From assembly GCF_004342005.1 (NCBI RefSeq), contig NZ_SMBX01000012.1, forward strand, positions 1 through 64,000: 64,000 nucleotides of DNA, written 5' to 3'. Below the pieces are notes generated by a model. The model was not told the origin of the DNA. It saw only the letters and a list, made by a program, of their open reading frames with translations, and made no database searches. Positions within the stretch are counted from its first letter, which is position 1. Each line of letters opens with the position of its first letter. Positions 26,468 to 34,747 of this stretch are shown piece after piece. This stretch comes from Paracandidimonas soli. GTDB taxonomy: Bacteria; Pseudomonadota; Gammaproteobacteria; Burkholderiales; Burkholderiaceae_B. A program made the position numbers and the translations under genes.

Positions 26468-27388
26468 TCAGTGCGCGCCATGAAATATGTTCAGGCCGGC
26501 CGTCTCCAGGCTGGCGCGCAGGATGTTGCCGTTCGTGGAGTCTGTCACAAACAGGTCTTTGCGCTGTGGCCCGCCGAATGCGAGGTTGGTGGTGGAGGCT
26601 CCCGTTGGGCCGCGCAGCACCAGTTCCGGCTCGGCACGGTGATTGAGCACCCATACGTATCCCAGGCCTGGATTGGCGATCAGCAGGCGGCCGCCTGCAT
26701 CGACGGCGAGCCCATCGGGGCCGCTGGGGCCGTAGGAGGTAAAGAATTGCCCCACCTTGGCAACACTGCCGTCGGGCAGCAAAGGCACCCGCCATACGCA
26801 GTTGCCGCGCGTCACGGCCAGATAGAGCACTTTGCCGTCCGGTGAAAGCGCGACGCCATTGGGGCTGGGTACGTTGCTCAGCAGCATGTCGAGCTGGCCG
26901 CCGGGCCGCAGGCGATACAGTCTGCCGGTGGGGTCGTGCATGCCGCTTTGTCCCTGGTCCGTGAAATACAGATTGCCTTCGCTATCGAACACCAGATCGT
27001 TCACGCCTTTGAAGCGTTCACTGTTGCGCCGCTCCAGAAAAGGCGACACCCGGCCGCTGGAGATGTCCAGTTGCATCAGGCCGTTCTTGTAGTCCGTGAT
27101 CAGCATCGTGCCGGCGTCCAGGAACTTCATGCCGTTCGGCTCGCCGTCGTATTCCGTTATCAGCGTCCAATGTCCCTTGGGATCGATACGGAAGATGCGT
27201 CCCCATGGAATATCGGATACGTACAGATTGCCGTCGTCATCGAAAACCGGCCCTTCCAGGAAGGAATCGGCAATGGCGCCTGCGCGGTTGGCATCCGCCC
27301 AGGCGCTGCGCTCATGGCGGCGGAACGATTCCGGCATGCTGGAGAAGAGCTCCAGCTCGTGAATTTGGGGCGCGTGAAGAAAATACAC
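26468..27388 (-). CDS. SMP-30/gluconolactonase family protein
   Basis: A 306-residue six-bladed beta-propeller lactonase type. The metal site is visible as Glu in FLEGPVFDDDGNLYVSD, Asn in SPNGVALSPDGKVLY and Asp in GPDGLAVDAGGRLL. It would open the lactone ring of a sugar acid or related compound. It follows the LigI-like amidohydrolase gene by 22 bases on the same strand, so two ring-opening or hydrolytic steps are encoded together. Confidence 0.9.
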   Translation of the reverse strand: MYFLHAPQIHELELFSSMPESFRRHERSAWADANRAGAIADSFLEGPVFDDDGNLYVSDIPWGRIFRIDPKGHWTLITEYDGEPNGMKFLDAGTMLITDYKNGLMQLDISSGRVSPFLERRNSERFKGVNDLVFDSEGNLYFTDQGQSGMHDPTGRLYRLRPGGQLDMLLSNVPSPNGVALSPDGKVLYLAVTRGNCVWRVPLLPDGSVAKVGQFFTSYGPSGPDGLAVDAGGRLLIANPGLGYVWVLNHRAEPELVLRGPTGASTTNLAFGGPQRKDLFVTDSTNGNILRASLETAGLNIFHGAH

Positions 27389-27410
27389 GGTGACTTCCTT
27401 GAATGAAGGT

Positions 27411-28331
27411 TCAGGCGGCGAGATCGGAGAAGCGATAAAGGCCGGCCGGGTTGTCGACCAGGATTCTGCGTGCTGTGTCTTCGGTTCCGCACCACGCGTA
27501 AAGCAGGTCGAGCAGATTCGCGTCGTTGACGCTCAGGGTCGGCTGGGTGGTGTGAGGCCAGTCGCTTCCCCAGACGAGCCGCTCCGGCGCATGCCTGACC
27601 AGAGCGCGTCCCAGCGCCAGCATGTCCGTGTAGCCGGGCTCGCCGACCGTGGAACGCATATAGGCCCCGGACAGCTTGACCCAGGTATTGCCTTGATCCA
27701 GCAGGCGGCGCATGGCGTCAAACGCCGCGCCGCATTCGCCTTCGGCGGGATCGATGCGTCCCATGTGGTCTATCACCAGGGGAACCGGCAGGGAGCACAG
27801 CACCGGCGACAGCGCAAGCAGTTGCTCTGGATGCGCGAATATCTGAATGTGCCACCCCAGCCGCTCCACTTTGCCCGCCAGCGTCGTCAGCATGCCGCTG
27901 GTGGTTTCTCCCCAGGATTGCGGAGTGACGAAATTCACGCGCAGGCCGCAAATGCCGCCCGCGGCCAGTTCATCCAGTTCCTGGGGGCTGACGCCGGCAT
28001 CCACGACGGCCACGCCGCGCGCCTGCCGTCCCAGTTGCGCGATGGCATCCAGCGTGCAGGCATTGTCCGTGCCGTAGGTCGATGGCGTGACTACGACAGT
28101 ACGGGAGGTGCCCAGGCGCCGCTGCAGCCGCCGGTAGGTCTCGACATCCGCGACGGGCGGTGTGCGGTGCCAGTGCGCGGAGGGAGAAAAACGCGGATCG
28201 AAAATATGCATGTGGCTGTCGCATGCGCCGGCCGGCAGCGCATATTTCGGCCGGTTCGTTCCCAGGGAGTGCGCGACGGCCTGGGAGTGTTCCGTAGGTT
28301 CCATTGCGGGATTCCTTTTTGCTGCCGACAA
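27411..28331 (-). CDS. Amidohydrolase family 2 protein (LigI/PDC hydrolase-like)
   Basis: A 306-residue TIM-barrel hydrolase. GACDSHMHIFDPRFSP holds the HxH-type metal/phosphate region, and RLVWGSDWPHTTQ carries the C-terminal catalytic Asp. The closest named relatives are 2-pyrone-4,6-dicarboxylate hydrolase (LigI) and sulfomuconolactonase, both acting on lactones. It is first in a two-gene unit with the SMP-30 lactonase. A 17-bp GTTTCAC...GTGAAAC palindrome lies 51-67 bases before the start. Confidence 0.87.
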   Translation of the reverse strand: MSAAKRNPAMEPTEHSQAVAHSLGTNRPKYALPAGACDSHMHIFDPRFSPSAHWHRTPPVADVETYRRLQRRLGTSRTVVVTPSTYGTDNACTLDAIAQLGRQARGVAVVDAGVSPQELDELAAGGICGLRVNFVTPQSWGETTSGMLTTLAGKVERLGWHIQIFAHPEQLLALSPVLCSLPVPLVIDHMGRIDPAEGECGAAFDAMRRLLDQGNTWVKLSGAYMRSTVGEPGYTDMLALGRALVRHAPERLVWGSDWPHTTQPTLSVNDANLLDLLYAWCGTEDTARRILVDNPAGLYRFSDLAA

Positions 28332-28381
28332 ACCTGTTATGTGCGTCTATTCTAGGAGCGTGTTCCGTACCATACAATTAT

Positions 28382-28398
28382 GTTTCACTGGGTGAAAC
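28382..28398. promoter_or_regulatory. Palindromic operator candidate before the amidohydrolase gene
   Basis: GTTTCAC (28382-28388), TGG, GTGAAAC (28392-28398) form a perfect interrupted palindrome. It lies in the 87-base gap between the amidohydrolase start and the MtfA-type gene end. The form resembles IclR- or LacI-like operators, but no such regulator gene is in this window. Confidence 0.45.
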
Positions 28399-28418
28399 GA
28401 TGTGCGGCTGAGCAGATT

Positions 28419-29261
28419 TTATTGCCCTGGAAGCCGCAGCATCGGATCCTGACGGTAGAAGGCGCAGAGCAGCGCATACCATTCCGGAAGCTGCGCGGCC
28501 AGAGGCTCGGGGTCGATGAAAAAGGTTTCCGAACTTACGGCGAAGAACTCGGCGGGATCCGTCGCGGCGTAGGGATCCATGGGCAGCGCGTCGTACCATG
28601 GCGCTGCTTTGGGCGACTCCGGATCCACGTCATGCGGAATGGCGTCTTCCACGGCGGTCAGCGCCTGTTCGAATGCGTCGAACGAGGCTTCCAGCACGCG
28701 CCGCCAATGGCCGTACCTGATATTGGTTCCCCCCAGGTGCGGCATGCCGTCGGCTTCGCCGCTGCGGCAGTCCAGCTTGTGGGCGAACTCGTGGATGACG
28801 ACATTGATGCCGGCTGCTTCGCCGGACAGGGAAGCGGCTTCCCATGAAAGAATGACGGGGCCGCCGTCCCAGGCTTCGCCGGAGGCTTCCTGCATGTATT
28901 CGTGGACGACGCCGCTTTCTTCGACTTCCGTGCGGGGGATCAGGAAGTCTCCCGGATACAGGATGATTTCCGTCCAGCCTTCGTACCAGGCCGTGTCCAG
29001 GGCAAGGATGGGCAGGCTGGCCTGCGCGGCGATGGACAGCATCATGTCGTCCGTGACTTCCATGCCGTGCGCGCCGCTGAAGGTCTTGCTGGCCAGCAGC
29101 CATGCGGCTTTCCGGCGCAACTCCGCATTCTCCGCCTCGGTCAGGCCTTGCAGGAACGGGAGGGCGGCAACAGTCCTGCGCCAGTCGGCGTCGTCGATGG
29201 CAGCCAACTGGCGTTCTACCTGGCGCTTTGATGCGCCTCGTCCCGAAAGCCATCGAAACAT
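28419..29261 (-). CDS. mtfA: M90 family zinc peptidase (MtfA-like)
   Basis: A 280-residue zinc peptidase. HEFAH (157-161) is the HExxH site, and Glu in EFFAVSSETFF is the likely third ligand, as in MtfA. It also has the family's KTFSGAHGMEVTDDMML and LYPGDFLIPR stretches. E. coli MtfA binds the repressor Mlc and affects glucose uptake; whether that holds here is unknown. A terminator upstream separates it from the Bug operon, so it is probably a single gene. Confidence 0.9.
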   Translation of the reverse strand: MFRWLSGRGASKRQVERQLAAIDDADWRRTVAALPFLQGLTEAENAELRRKAAWLLASKTFSGAHGMEVTDDMMLSIAAQASLPILALDTAWYEGWTEIILYPGDFLIPRTEVEESGVVHEYMQEASGEAWDGGPVILSWEAASLSGEAAGINVVIHEFAHKLDCRSGEADGMPHLGGTNIRYGHWRRVLEASFDAFEQALTAVEDAIPHDVDPESPKAAPWYDALPMDPYAATDPAEFFAVSSETFFIDPEPLAAQLPEWYALLCAFYRQDPMLRLPGQ

Positions 29262-29300
29262 GCTCTTGTCGTCTCCATTTGCTGCGGGTGTCCGGCAGGC

Positions 29301-29337
29301 AAAAAGACGCCCATTCCTGCCGGGACAGGAATGGGCG
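29301..29337 (-). terminator. Rho-independent terminator after the tandem Bug genes
   Basis: A perfect 12-bp stem: CGCCCATTCCTG at 29308-29319 and CAGGAATGGGCG at 29326-29337, with a 6-base loop. Read on the minus strand it is followed by TCTTTTT (29301-29307). It ends the minus-strand run that contains the two Bug genes and insulates the MtfA-type gene. Confidence 0.92.
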
Positions 29338-29351
29338 CCGCTTGCCGCATC

Positions 29352-30347
29352 TTATTGGTCGATCTTGATGTCGGCCGCCGTGATAATGGTCTGGTAGCGC
29401 TTCATCTCGCTGTCGATGAACTCGGCAAAGCCCTTCGGGCCGCGGTAGTCGGCCACGAAACCGAGGCTGGAAAGCTTGTCCTGCATTTCGGGCAGGGCCA
29501 TGATGCGCTCCGCGGCCTTGTTGAGGGCTTCGGTGACGTCGGCGGGCAGGTTGGCCGGCGCCCACAGGCCGTACCAGGTCGAGAACTCGAAGTCCTTGAA
29601 GCCGGCTTCCTGCATGGTGGGGACGTCGGGCAACAGCGGGCTGCGCTTCGCGCTGGTCACGGCAAGCGCCCGGACCTTGTCCGCCTTGACCAGGGGCAGC
29701 GCCGTCAGGATGGCATCCATCTTGGCCGATACCGATCCGCCGATCAGGTCCTGCAACGCGGGAGCGCCACCTTTGTAGAGAGCGATGGGGATGCTCTTCT
29801 GGCCGCTTTCATGCAGGAAATAGGCGGATGCCAGGTGGTCGGCGGCGCCGAAGCCGCCGGTGGCGAAGCTGTATTTGCCGGGGTTCGCCTTCAGCTCGTC
29901 GGCGAATTCCTTGGCCGTGGTTGCCTTGACGGAGGGGTTGACCAGGAACAGCAGCGGGCCTTGGGCCAGCAGGCTGATGGCGGTGAAGTCCTTGACGGCG
30001 TCGAACTGGATCTTGTCCTTGTACAACAGAGGATTGATCGAGTGGATCGACGCATTGATGTAGAGCGTGTAGCCGTCGGGGTTGGCGCGCGCCACATGGG
30101 CTGCGCCGATCATGCTCGATGCGCCGGCGCGGTTTTCCACGACGACGGATTGGTTCAACTGGTCTTTCAGCTTGTCGGCGAACAAGCGGGCGACGCTGTC
30201 CACGGGGCCGCCCGGCGCATGCGGCACGACGACAGTGATGGTTTGCGACGGATACGAAGACGCCGAGGTCTGGGCGGCTAGCGGCGCGCTGCTGATCAGC
30301 GCTGCCACGGCGGCGGTCGTCAGAAAAGTTCGACGAAGAGTGGGCAT
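29352..30347 (-). CDS. Bug-family periplasmic solute-binding protein (TTT family), tandem copy 1
   Basis: A 331-residue Bug receptor from ATG 30347, with signal peptide (PLAA-QT cleavage near 25). Pocket sequences are VVVPHAPGGPVDSVARLFAD and RANPDGYTLYINASIH. It is closely related to the next gene upstream; long blocks such as SPLLPDVPTMQEAGFKDFE and the INPLLY region are shared. Last gene before a terminator. Ligand unknown; the neighbouring SDR and DapA-type genes suggest a keto or hydroxy acid. Confidence 0.93.
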   Translation of the reverse strand: MPTLRRTFLTTAAVAALISSAPLAAQTSASSYPSQTITVVVPHAPGGPVDSVARLFADKLKDQLNQSVVVENRAGASSMIGAAHVARANPDGYTLYINASIHSINPLLYKDKIQFDAVKDFTAISLLAQGPLLFLVNPSVKATTAKEFADELKANPGKYSFATGGFGAADHLASAYFLHESGQKSIPIALYKGGAPALQDLIGGSVSAKMDAILTALPLVKADKVRALAVTSAKRSPLLPDVPTMQEAGFKDFEFSTWYGLWAPANLPADVTEALNKAAERIMALPEMQDKLSSLGFVADYRGPKGFAEFIDSEMKRYQTIITAADIKIDQ

Positions 30348-30427
30348 GGTGTGGAGTCCTTGTTTATGTTGTGGTTGGGTGGACTGCGGGTGCAAATCCG
30401 GAATGAACATCAGGCGCGCTCTGCTGG

Positions 30428-31417
30428 TTAGTCGATCTTGATGTCGGCCGCCTTGATGATGCCATCATAGCGAGTGGTTTCCGCATTGATGAATCCGGAA
30501 AAGTCCTTAGCGTTGCGATAGTAGGGCTCGAATCCCAGGGTGGTCAGCCTTTCCTTGAAATCGGCCTGTTCGACCGCGTGCCGCGCGGCGGCATCGAGCT
30601 TGTCGCGGATGTCGGCGGGCAGCTTGGCGGGCGCCCAGAGGCCGTACCAGGAGTAAAGCTCGAAGTCCTTGAACCCGGCCTCCTGCATGGTGGGGACGTC
30701 GGGCAGCAGGGGATTGCGCTTTGCGCCGGTCACGGCGAGCGCGTGCAGCTTGCCGGCCTTGACGAAGGGCAGGGAGGACAGCATGGGATCCATGATGGCC
30801 GTGACGTTGCCGCCGACCAGGTCCTGCAGCGCGGGCGCCGCGCCTTTGTACAAGGCGATGGGGACTTCCTTGCCCACGCCTACTTCGTGCAGGAACTTGG
30901 CCGCGCCCAGGTGTCCGGCGGAGCCGAAGCCGCTGGTGACGAATGTATAGTTCTGGGGCTTGTCCTTCAGGCGTTGCACCAGTTCGGCGACGCTATCGAC
31001 CGGCAATTGCGGATTGACGCTGAAAATCAGCTCGCCCTGGGCCACCATGCTGATGGGCGTGAAATCGTTGATGGCATCGAACTGGATGCTCTTTGCATAG
31101 AGCAGCGGGTTGATGACATGAATGGAGGCGTTGAAATAAAGCGTATAGCCGTCAGCCTCGGAACGGGCGACGTGTGCCGCTCCGATCATGCCGGATGCGC
31201 CGGCGCGGTTTTCGACGACGACGGTCTGCTTCAGGTCTTCTTGAAGCTTGTTGGCCAGCAAGCGGGCCACGCCGTCGACCGCGCCGCCCGGGGCGTGCGG
31301 GACGACGATGGTGACGGGCTTGGAGGGATAGGAAGGTTGGGCCGCTGCCGGCATGGCCGCGCCAAGGAACAGTGTCATGGCGGCCAGGCGGAGGGTGGAG
31401 CGTCGTGCAGGTTGCAT
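30428..31417 (-). CDS. Bug-family periplasmic solute-binding protein (TTT family), tandem copy 2
   Basis: A 329-residue paralogue of the neighbouring Bug gene, with signal peptide (AAA-QPSYP). It shares VVPHAPGGAVDGVARLLANK, RAGASGMIGAAHVAR and NPLLPDVPTMQEAGFKDFE with copy 1. The order and 80-base spacing indicate tandem duplication followed by divergence, so the two may bind different but related acids. Confidence 0.93.
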   Translation of the reverse strand: MQPARRSTLRLAAMTLFLGAAMPAAAQPSYPSKPVTIVVPHAPGGAVDGVARLLANKLQEDLKQTVVVENRAGASGMIGAAHVARSEADGYTLYFNASIHVINPLLYAKSIQFDAINDFTPISMVAQGELIFSVNPQLPVDSVAELVQRLKDKPQNYTFVTSGFGSAGHLGAAKFLHEVGVGKEVPIALYKGAAPALQDLVGGNVTAIMDPMLSSLPFVKAGKLHALAVTGAKRNPLLPDVPTMQEAGFKDFELYSWYGLWAPAKLPADIRDKLDAAARHAVEQADFKERLTTLGFEPYYRNAKDFSGFINAETTRYDGIIKAADIKID

Positions 31418-31507
31418 AAGAAATCCTATATGTTCAATGCTGCATTTTCACTCTTTCTATATGACTTTCTCGAATATATAAATAGAGAGGTATTCGTTGC
31501 GTCCGGA

Positions 31508-32293
31508 TCAGTAGGTGCCCGGATAGGCGCCGCCATCGATGAGAATGTTCTGCCCCGTGATATAGCCCGCATGCGCCGAGCACAGGAAGGCGCACAGGGC
31601 GCCGGCCTCTTCGGGCCTGCCGTAGCGGCCGGCTGGATTGTTGCGGCCGCGTTCTTCCCAGAGCTGGTCGAAGGTTGCGCCGCCTTCCTGTTCTTCCAGC
31701 ATGCCGCGGATATGGCGGCGCTGGGCGTCGGTGGCGAATACGCCCGGCAGGATGTTGTTGACCGTAACGCCGTGGCGCACCGTCTGGCGAGCCAGCCCCG
31801 CGGTGAAACCCACCAGGCCCGAACGCGCGCCATTGGACAGGCAAAGCTCGCCCTGGGGCGTCTTCACGCTGCGCGACACAATGCTGACGATGCGTCCGAA
31901 GCCGCGCTCGATCATGCCATCGACCGTGCGGCGTATCATTTCGATGGGACCCAGCATCATGGCGTCCAGGGCGCGATGCCAGTCTTCGATGGTCAGGTCG
32001 CGGAAGTCCGCGGGCGTAGGACCGTCGGCGTTGTTCAGGATGATATCCGGCGCGGGGCAGGCGGCGAGCGCCGCGTCGCGCCCCGCTTCCGTCGTGATGT
32101 CGGCCACCACGTACCTTACGGGAGACCCGGTCAGGCTGCTGATTTCGCTGGCGGCCTGGGCCAGCGTGGCTTCGGTGCGGGCGGCGATGACGACCTGCAC
32201 GCCCTCTTGCGACAACTGCTGCGCGCAGGCGCGGCCCATGCCGCGGCTGCCGCCGAAGATCAGCGCCTGCTTTCCGGAAATACCGAGATCCAT
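31508..32293 (-). CDS. Short-chain dehydrogenase/reductase family protein with atypical active site
   Basis: A 261-residue SDR-fold protein. The nucleotide motif is FGGSRGMGRACAQQL, followed by the NNADGPTP (NNAG-like) strand. The Ser region is VSIVSRSVKTPQ, but the catalytic YxxxK segment reads LCLSNGARSGL, without Tyr or Lys. The C-terminal ITGQNILIDGGAYPGTY is normal. It may catalyse a different step or depend on other residues. Between a DapA-family gene and the tandem Bug genes. Confidence 0.88.
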   Translation of the reverse strand: MDLGISGKQALIFGGSRGMGRACAQQLSQEGVQVVIAARTEATLAQAASEISSLTGSPVRYVVADITTEAGRDAALAACPAPDIILNNADGPTPADFRDLTIEDWHRALDAMMLGPIEMIRRTVDGMIERGFGRIVSIVSRSVKTPQGELCLSNGARSGLVGFTAGLARQTVRHGVTVNNILPGVFATDAQRRHIRGMLEEQEGGATFDQLWEERGRNNPAGRYGRPEEAGALCAFLCSAHAGYITGQNILIDGGAYPGTY

Positions 32294-32309
32294 GGAGGCT
32301 CCTTCCCGC

Positions 32310-33245
32310 TTAGACGGACTTCAGCTCGGGCGAGCTCCAGCCGTACTTCTTGTCGAGTTCCAGCTCGCGGACGGCGCGCAGGCCTTTCTTCAGCGCTTCT
32401 CCTTCCAGGCCGGTCAGCGGCTTGCGCAGATCGCCGGCGGGCAGGCCGACTGCGCGCATCAGCGACTTGATGGCGACCGGGTTGATGGCCGAATAGGCGT
32501 AGTGCAGGATGGGCAGCATGCGCAGATAGGTTTCGCGGAAGCTGACCGAGACGTCGGGCGTGTGCCACGGACGCGACAGCGTGGCGATTTCAGCCGGTGC
32601 GATGTTGCCGCTCATGTTGGCGGTGCCGTGGCCGCCCAGGCTCATGGTCGGAACGACCAGGCCCAGGTTGGGCGAGTCGCAGCACATCACGGCCACGTCG
32701 GGGCGTGCGGCCAGCACCTGCGCCACTTGGCCGACGCGAGTGGTGGATTCCTTGTGCACCACGTAGTTGGGGTGCTTGAAGATGCGCAGCAGGTGATCCC
32801 AGTGCAGGTCGGACTTGACGCGCGGCGGGTTGTTGTAGATGCCCAGCGGCAGGTCGGTGGCGTCTGCGACTTCCAGGAAGTAGGCTTCGATGTCGTCTTC
32901 CGGAGCGCAGATGTAGGACGGCGCTGCCAGGATGGCGCCGTCGGCGCCGTTGGCGCGGGCGAACTTCAGGTAGTCGATCGTGGTGTCGGTGTTGTTGCCC
33001 GTGCAGCCGTAGAAGAACTTCATGTTGCCGGTCTTCATCTTGGCGGTTTCCACGATGATCTGCTGGCGTTCCTGCTGCGACAGCATCGAGACTTCGCCCG
33101 TCGAGCCCATGATCAGCACGGCGCTGGTGCCGTTCTGCTCGTGGAATTGCAACAGGGTGCGGAAGCCTTCGAAGTCGACGCTGCCATCTTTGTTGAACGG
33201 TGTGATGAGGGCGACGAATGAGCCCTCAATTTTCATTTTGCTCAT
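32310..33245 (-). CDS. Dihydrodipicolinate synthase family aldolase/lyase
   Basis: A 311-residue DapA/NAL-family class I aldolase. GSTGEVSMLS (48-57) is the substrate carboxylate loop, Y138 in GIYNNP and Schiff-base K165 in VVHKEST are the catalytic pair. With Bug receptors and an SDR downstream it probably cleaves or dehydrates a keto-acid in catabolism. It is less likely to be the biosynthetic DapA. Confidence 0.9.
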   Translation of the reverse strand: MSKMKIEGSFVALITPFNKDGSVDFEGFRTLLQFHEQNGTSAVLIMGSTGEVSMLSQQERQQIIVETAKMKTGNMKFFYGCTGNNTDTTIDYLKFARANGADGAILAAPSYICAPEDDIEAYFLEVADATDLPLGIYNNPPRVKSDLHWDHLLRIFKHPNYVVHKESTTRVGQVAQVLAARPDVAVMCCDSPNLGLVVPTMSLGGHGTANMSGNIAPAEIATLSRPWHTPDVSVSFRETYLRMLPILHYAYSAINPVAIKSLMRAVGLPAGDLRKPLTGLEGEALKKGLRAVRELELDKKYGWSSPELKSV

Positions 33246-33317
33246 GCTGTATCCGGAGTCAGGTTGAGATAAGACAAGAATGGTAAATGATACCCCTGCT
33301 ATGTCGCGATGAGTGTA

Positions 33318-34505
33318 TCAGGCCGCGGATTCCTTCGCCTGCGTCTGGGACAGCGCGGCGAATCCGCGTTCCAGATCGGCGATCAGGTCTTCGGGATCCT
33401 CCAGGCCGATATGCAGCCGCAATGCCGGGGCGCCGGCCCAGGGGGACGCAGTGCGTTCCGGCGTGAAGGGGATCACCAGGCTTTCATAGCCACCCCACGA
33501 TACGCCGATGCCGAACAGAGCCAGTTCGTCGACCATGGCTTCCAGGGCTGCGCGACTGCAAGGCTTGAGGATGACGGCGAACAGGCCGCAGGCGCCGGTG
33601 AAATCGCGTTTCCAGAGCGTATGTCCCGGATGGCTGGGCAATGCGGGGTGCAGTACGGATTCCACTTCGGGGCGCTGTTGCAGCCATTGCGCCACCTGCA
33701 GGCCCGCCGCCTGGTGCTGCTTCAGGCGCACCGCCATGGTGCGCAGACCGCGCAGGGCCAGGTACACATCGTCGGGTCCGGCAGTCTGGCCCAGGTCCTG
33801 CGACGTGGCCTTGATTTGCGGCCAGACTTCCTCGTTGCAGGTGACGACGCCCAGCATTGCGTCGGAGTGGCCGACGATGTATTTGGTGGCGGCCTGGATG
33901 GAGACATCCACGCCGTGGGCGAACGGCTTGAAGAACAGCGGCGTGCCCCAGGTGTTGTCCATGACGACGCGCGCGCCGTGCTTGTGGGCAACGGCGGCGA
34001 TGGCCGGCACATCCTGGATCTCGAAGGTTTCCGAACCGGGCGACTCGACATAGACGACGCGGGTGTTGGGCTGCATCAGGGCTTCGATGCCGGCGCCTAT
34101 CGTCGGATCGTAGATGGTGGTTTCGACGCCGAAGCGGCCGAGCACGCGGAGCAGGAAGGTGCGCGTGGGGGAATAGGCGCTGTCTGTCATCAGGACATGG
34201 TCTCCGGCCTTCAGCAGCGCGGTCAGCGCCGTGATGCCGGCGGCCAGCCCGGAAGGAAACAGCAGGGAGCGGTGGCCGCCTTCGAGTTCGGCCAGCGCCT
34301 CCTGCAGGGCGTGGTGCGTAGGCGTGCCGAAGCGGCCATAGGTGGTTGCGCCGTGCTCGTCGCGGGAACGCCGCTTTTTGCGATCCTCCCATTCCGCCAT
34401 GGTCCGGGAAAGAATGGTGGATCCCCGGAAGACGGGAGTGTTGACGACACCGGCAAACTGTTCAGGGTGGCGGCCGGCAAGGACGAGACGGGTGTTTTCT
34501 TTCAT
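33318..34505 (-). CDS. metC: Cys/Met metabolism PLP enzyme, cystathionine beta-lyase type
   Basis: A 395-residue PLP enzyme from ATG 34505. The PLP lysine is in QAATKYIVGHSDAMLG, and the N-terminal VNTPVFRGSTILSRTMAEWE and RYGRFGTPT-like region (TYGRFGTPTHHAL) fit the MetC group. It cleaves cystathionine to homocysteine, pyruvate and ammonia, or acts as a C-S lyase. It may be transcribed with the DapA/SDR/Bug genes or alone; 72 bases separate it from the DapA-type gene. Confidence 0.88.
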   Translation of the reverse strand: MKENTRLVLAGRHPEQFAGVVNTPVFRGSTILSRTMAEWEDRKKRRSRDEHGATTYGRFGTPTHHALQEALAELEGGHRSLLFPSGLAAGITALTALLKAGDHVLMTDSAYSPTRTFLLRVLGRFGVETTIYDPTIGAGIEALMQPNTRVVYVESPGSETFEIQDVPAIAAVAHKHGARVVMDNTWGTPLFFKPFAHGVDVSIQAATKYIVGHSDAMLGVVTCNEEVWPQIKATSQDLGQTAGPDDVYLALRGLRTMAVRLKQHQAAGLQVAQWLQQRPEVESVLHPALPSHPGHTLWKRDFTGACGLFAVILKPCSRAALEAMVDELALFGIGVSWGGYESLVIPFTPERTASPWAGAPALRLHIGLEDPEDLIADLERGFAALSQTQAKESAA

Positions 34506-34618
34506 GTTGGCTTGCGTTGTTCTGAGGCAAAGGAGGTAATTGCCCAGTATAGGTTTTGAGTAGAAAAAATTTATTCCTTTCCATCCGCTTGTTTTTGTTT
34601 TTTTAGTAAAAAATTCCA

Positions 34619-34638
34619 ATATTCATATATATGAATAT
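34619..34638. repeat. 20-bp perfect palindrome in an AT-rich island
   Basis: ATATTCATATATATGAATAT is a perfect palindrome about 115-135 bases upstream of the MetC-type start. It lies in an AT-rich stretch (about 34555-34670) that contrasts with the GC-rich surroundings and fills the 242-base gap (34506-34747) before the hydrolase gene. It may be an operator or a curved upstream element. No gene seen in this gap. Confidence 0.5.
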
Positions 34639-34747
34639 ATAAATTTCTATTTAATTGTTTTTTTGTGGTTTGGTGATCTGCTGGGGCATCTTGTGGCCTC
34701 TGGCGGATCGACATGGGTATTGTGCTCGGTGCTCGGGTTTGCCGTGC

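Noticed and set aside
30578-32470. Long open frame on the plus strand (630 codons)
   Set aside because: Antisense to a Bug gene and the SDR gene; composition is low-complexity and without motifs.
32310-33245. Biosynthetic dapA
   Set aside because: Lies with Bug receptors and an SDR, with no lysine genes; treated as a catabolic family member.
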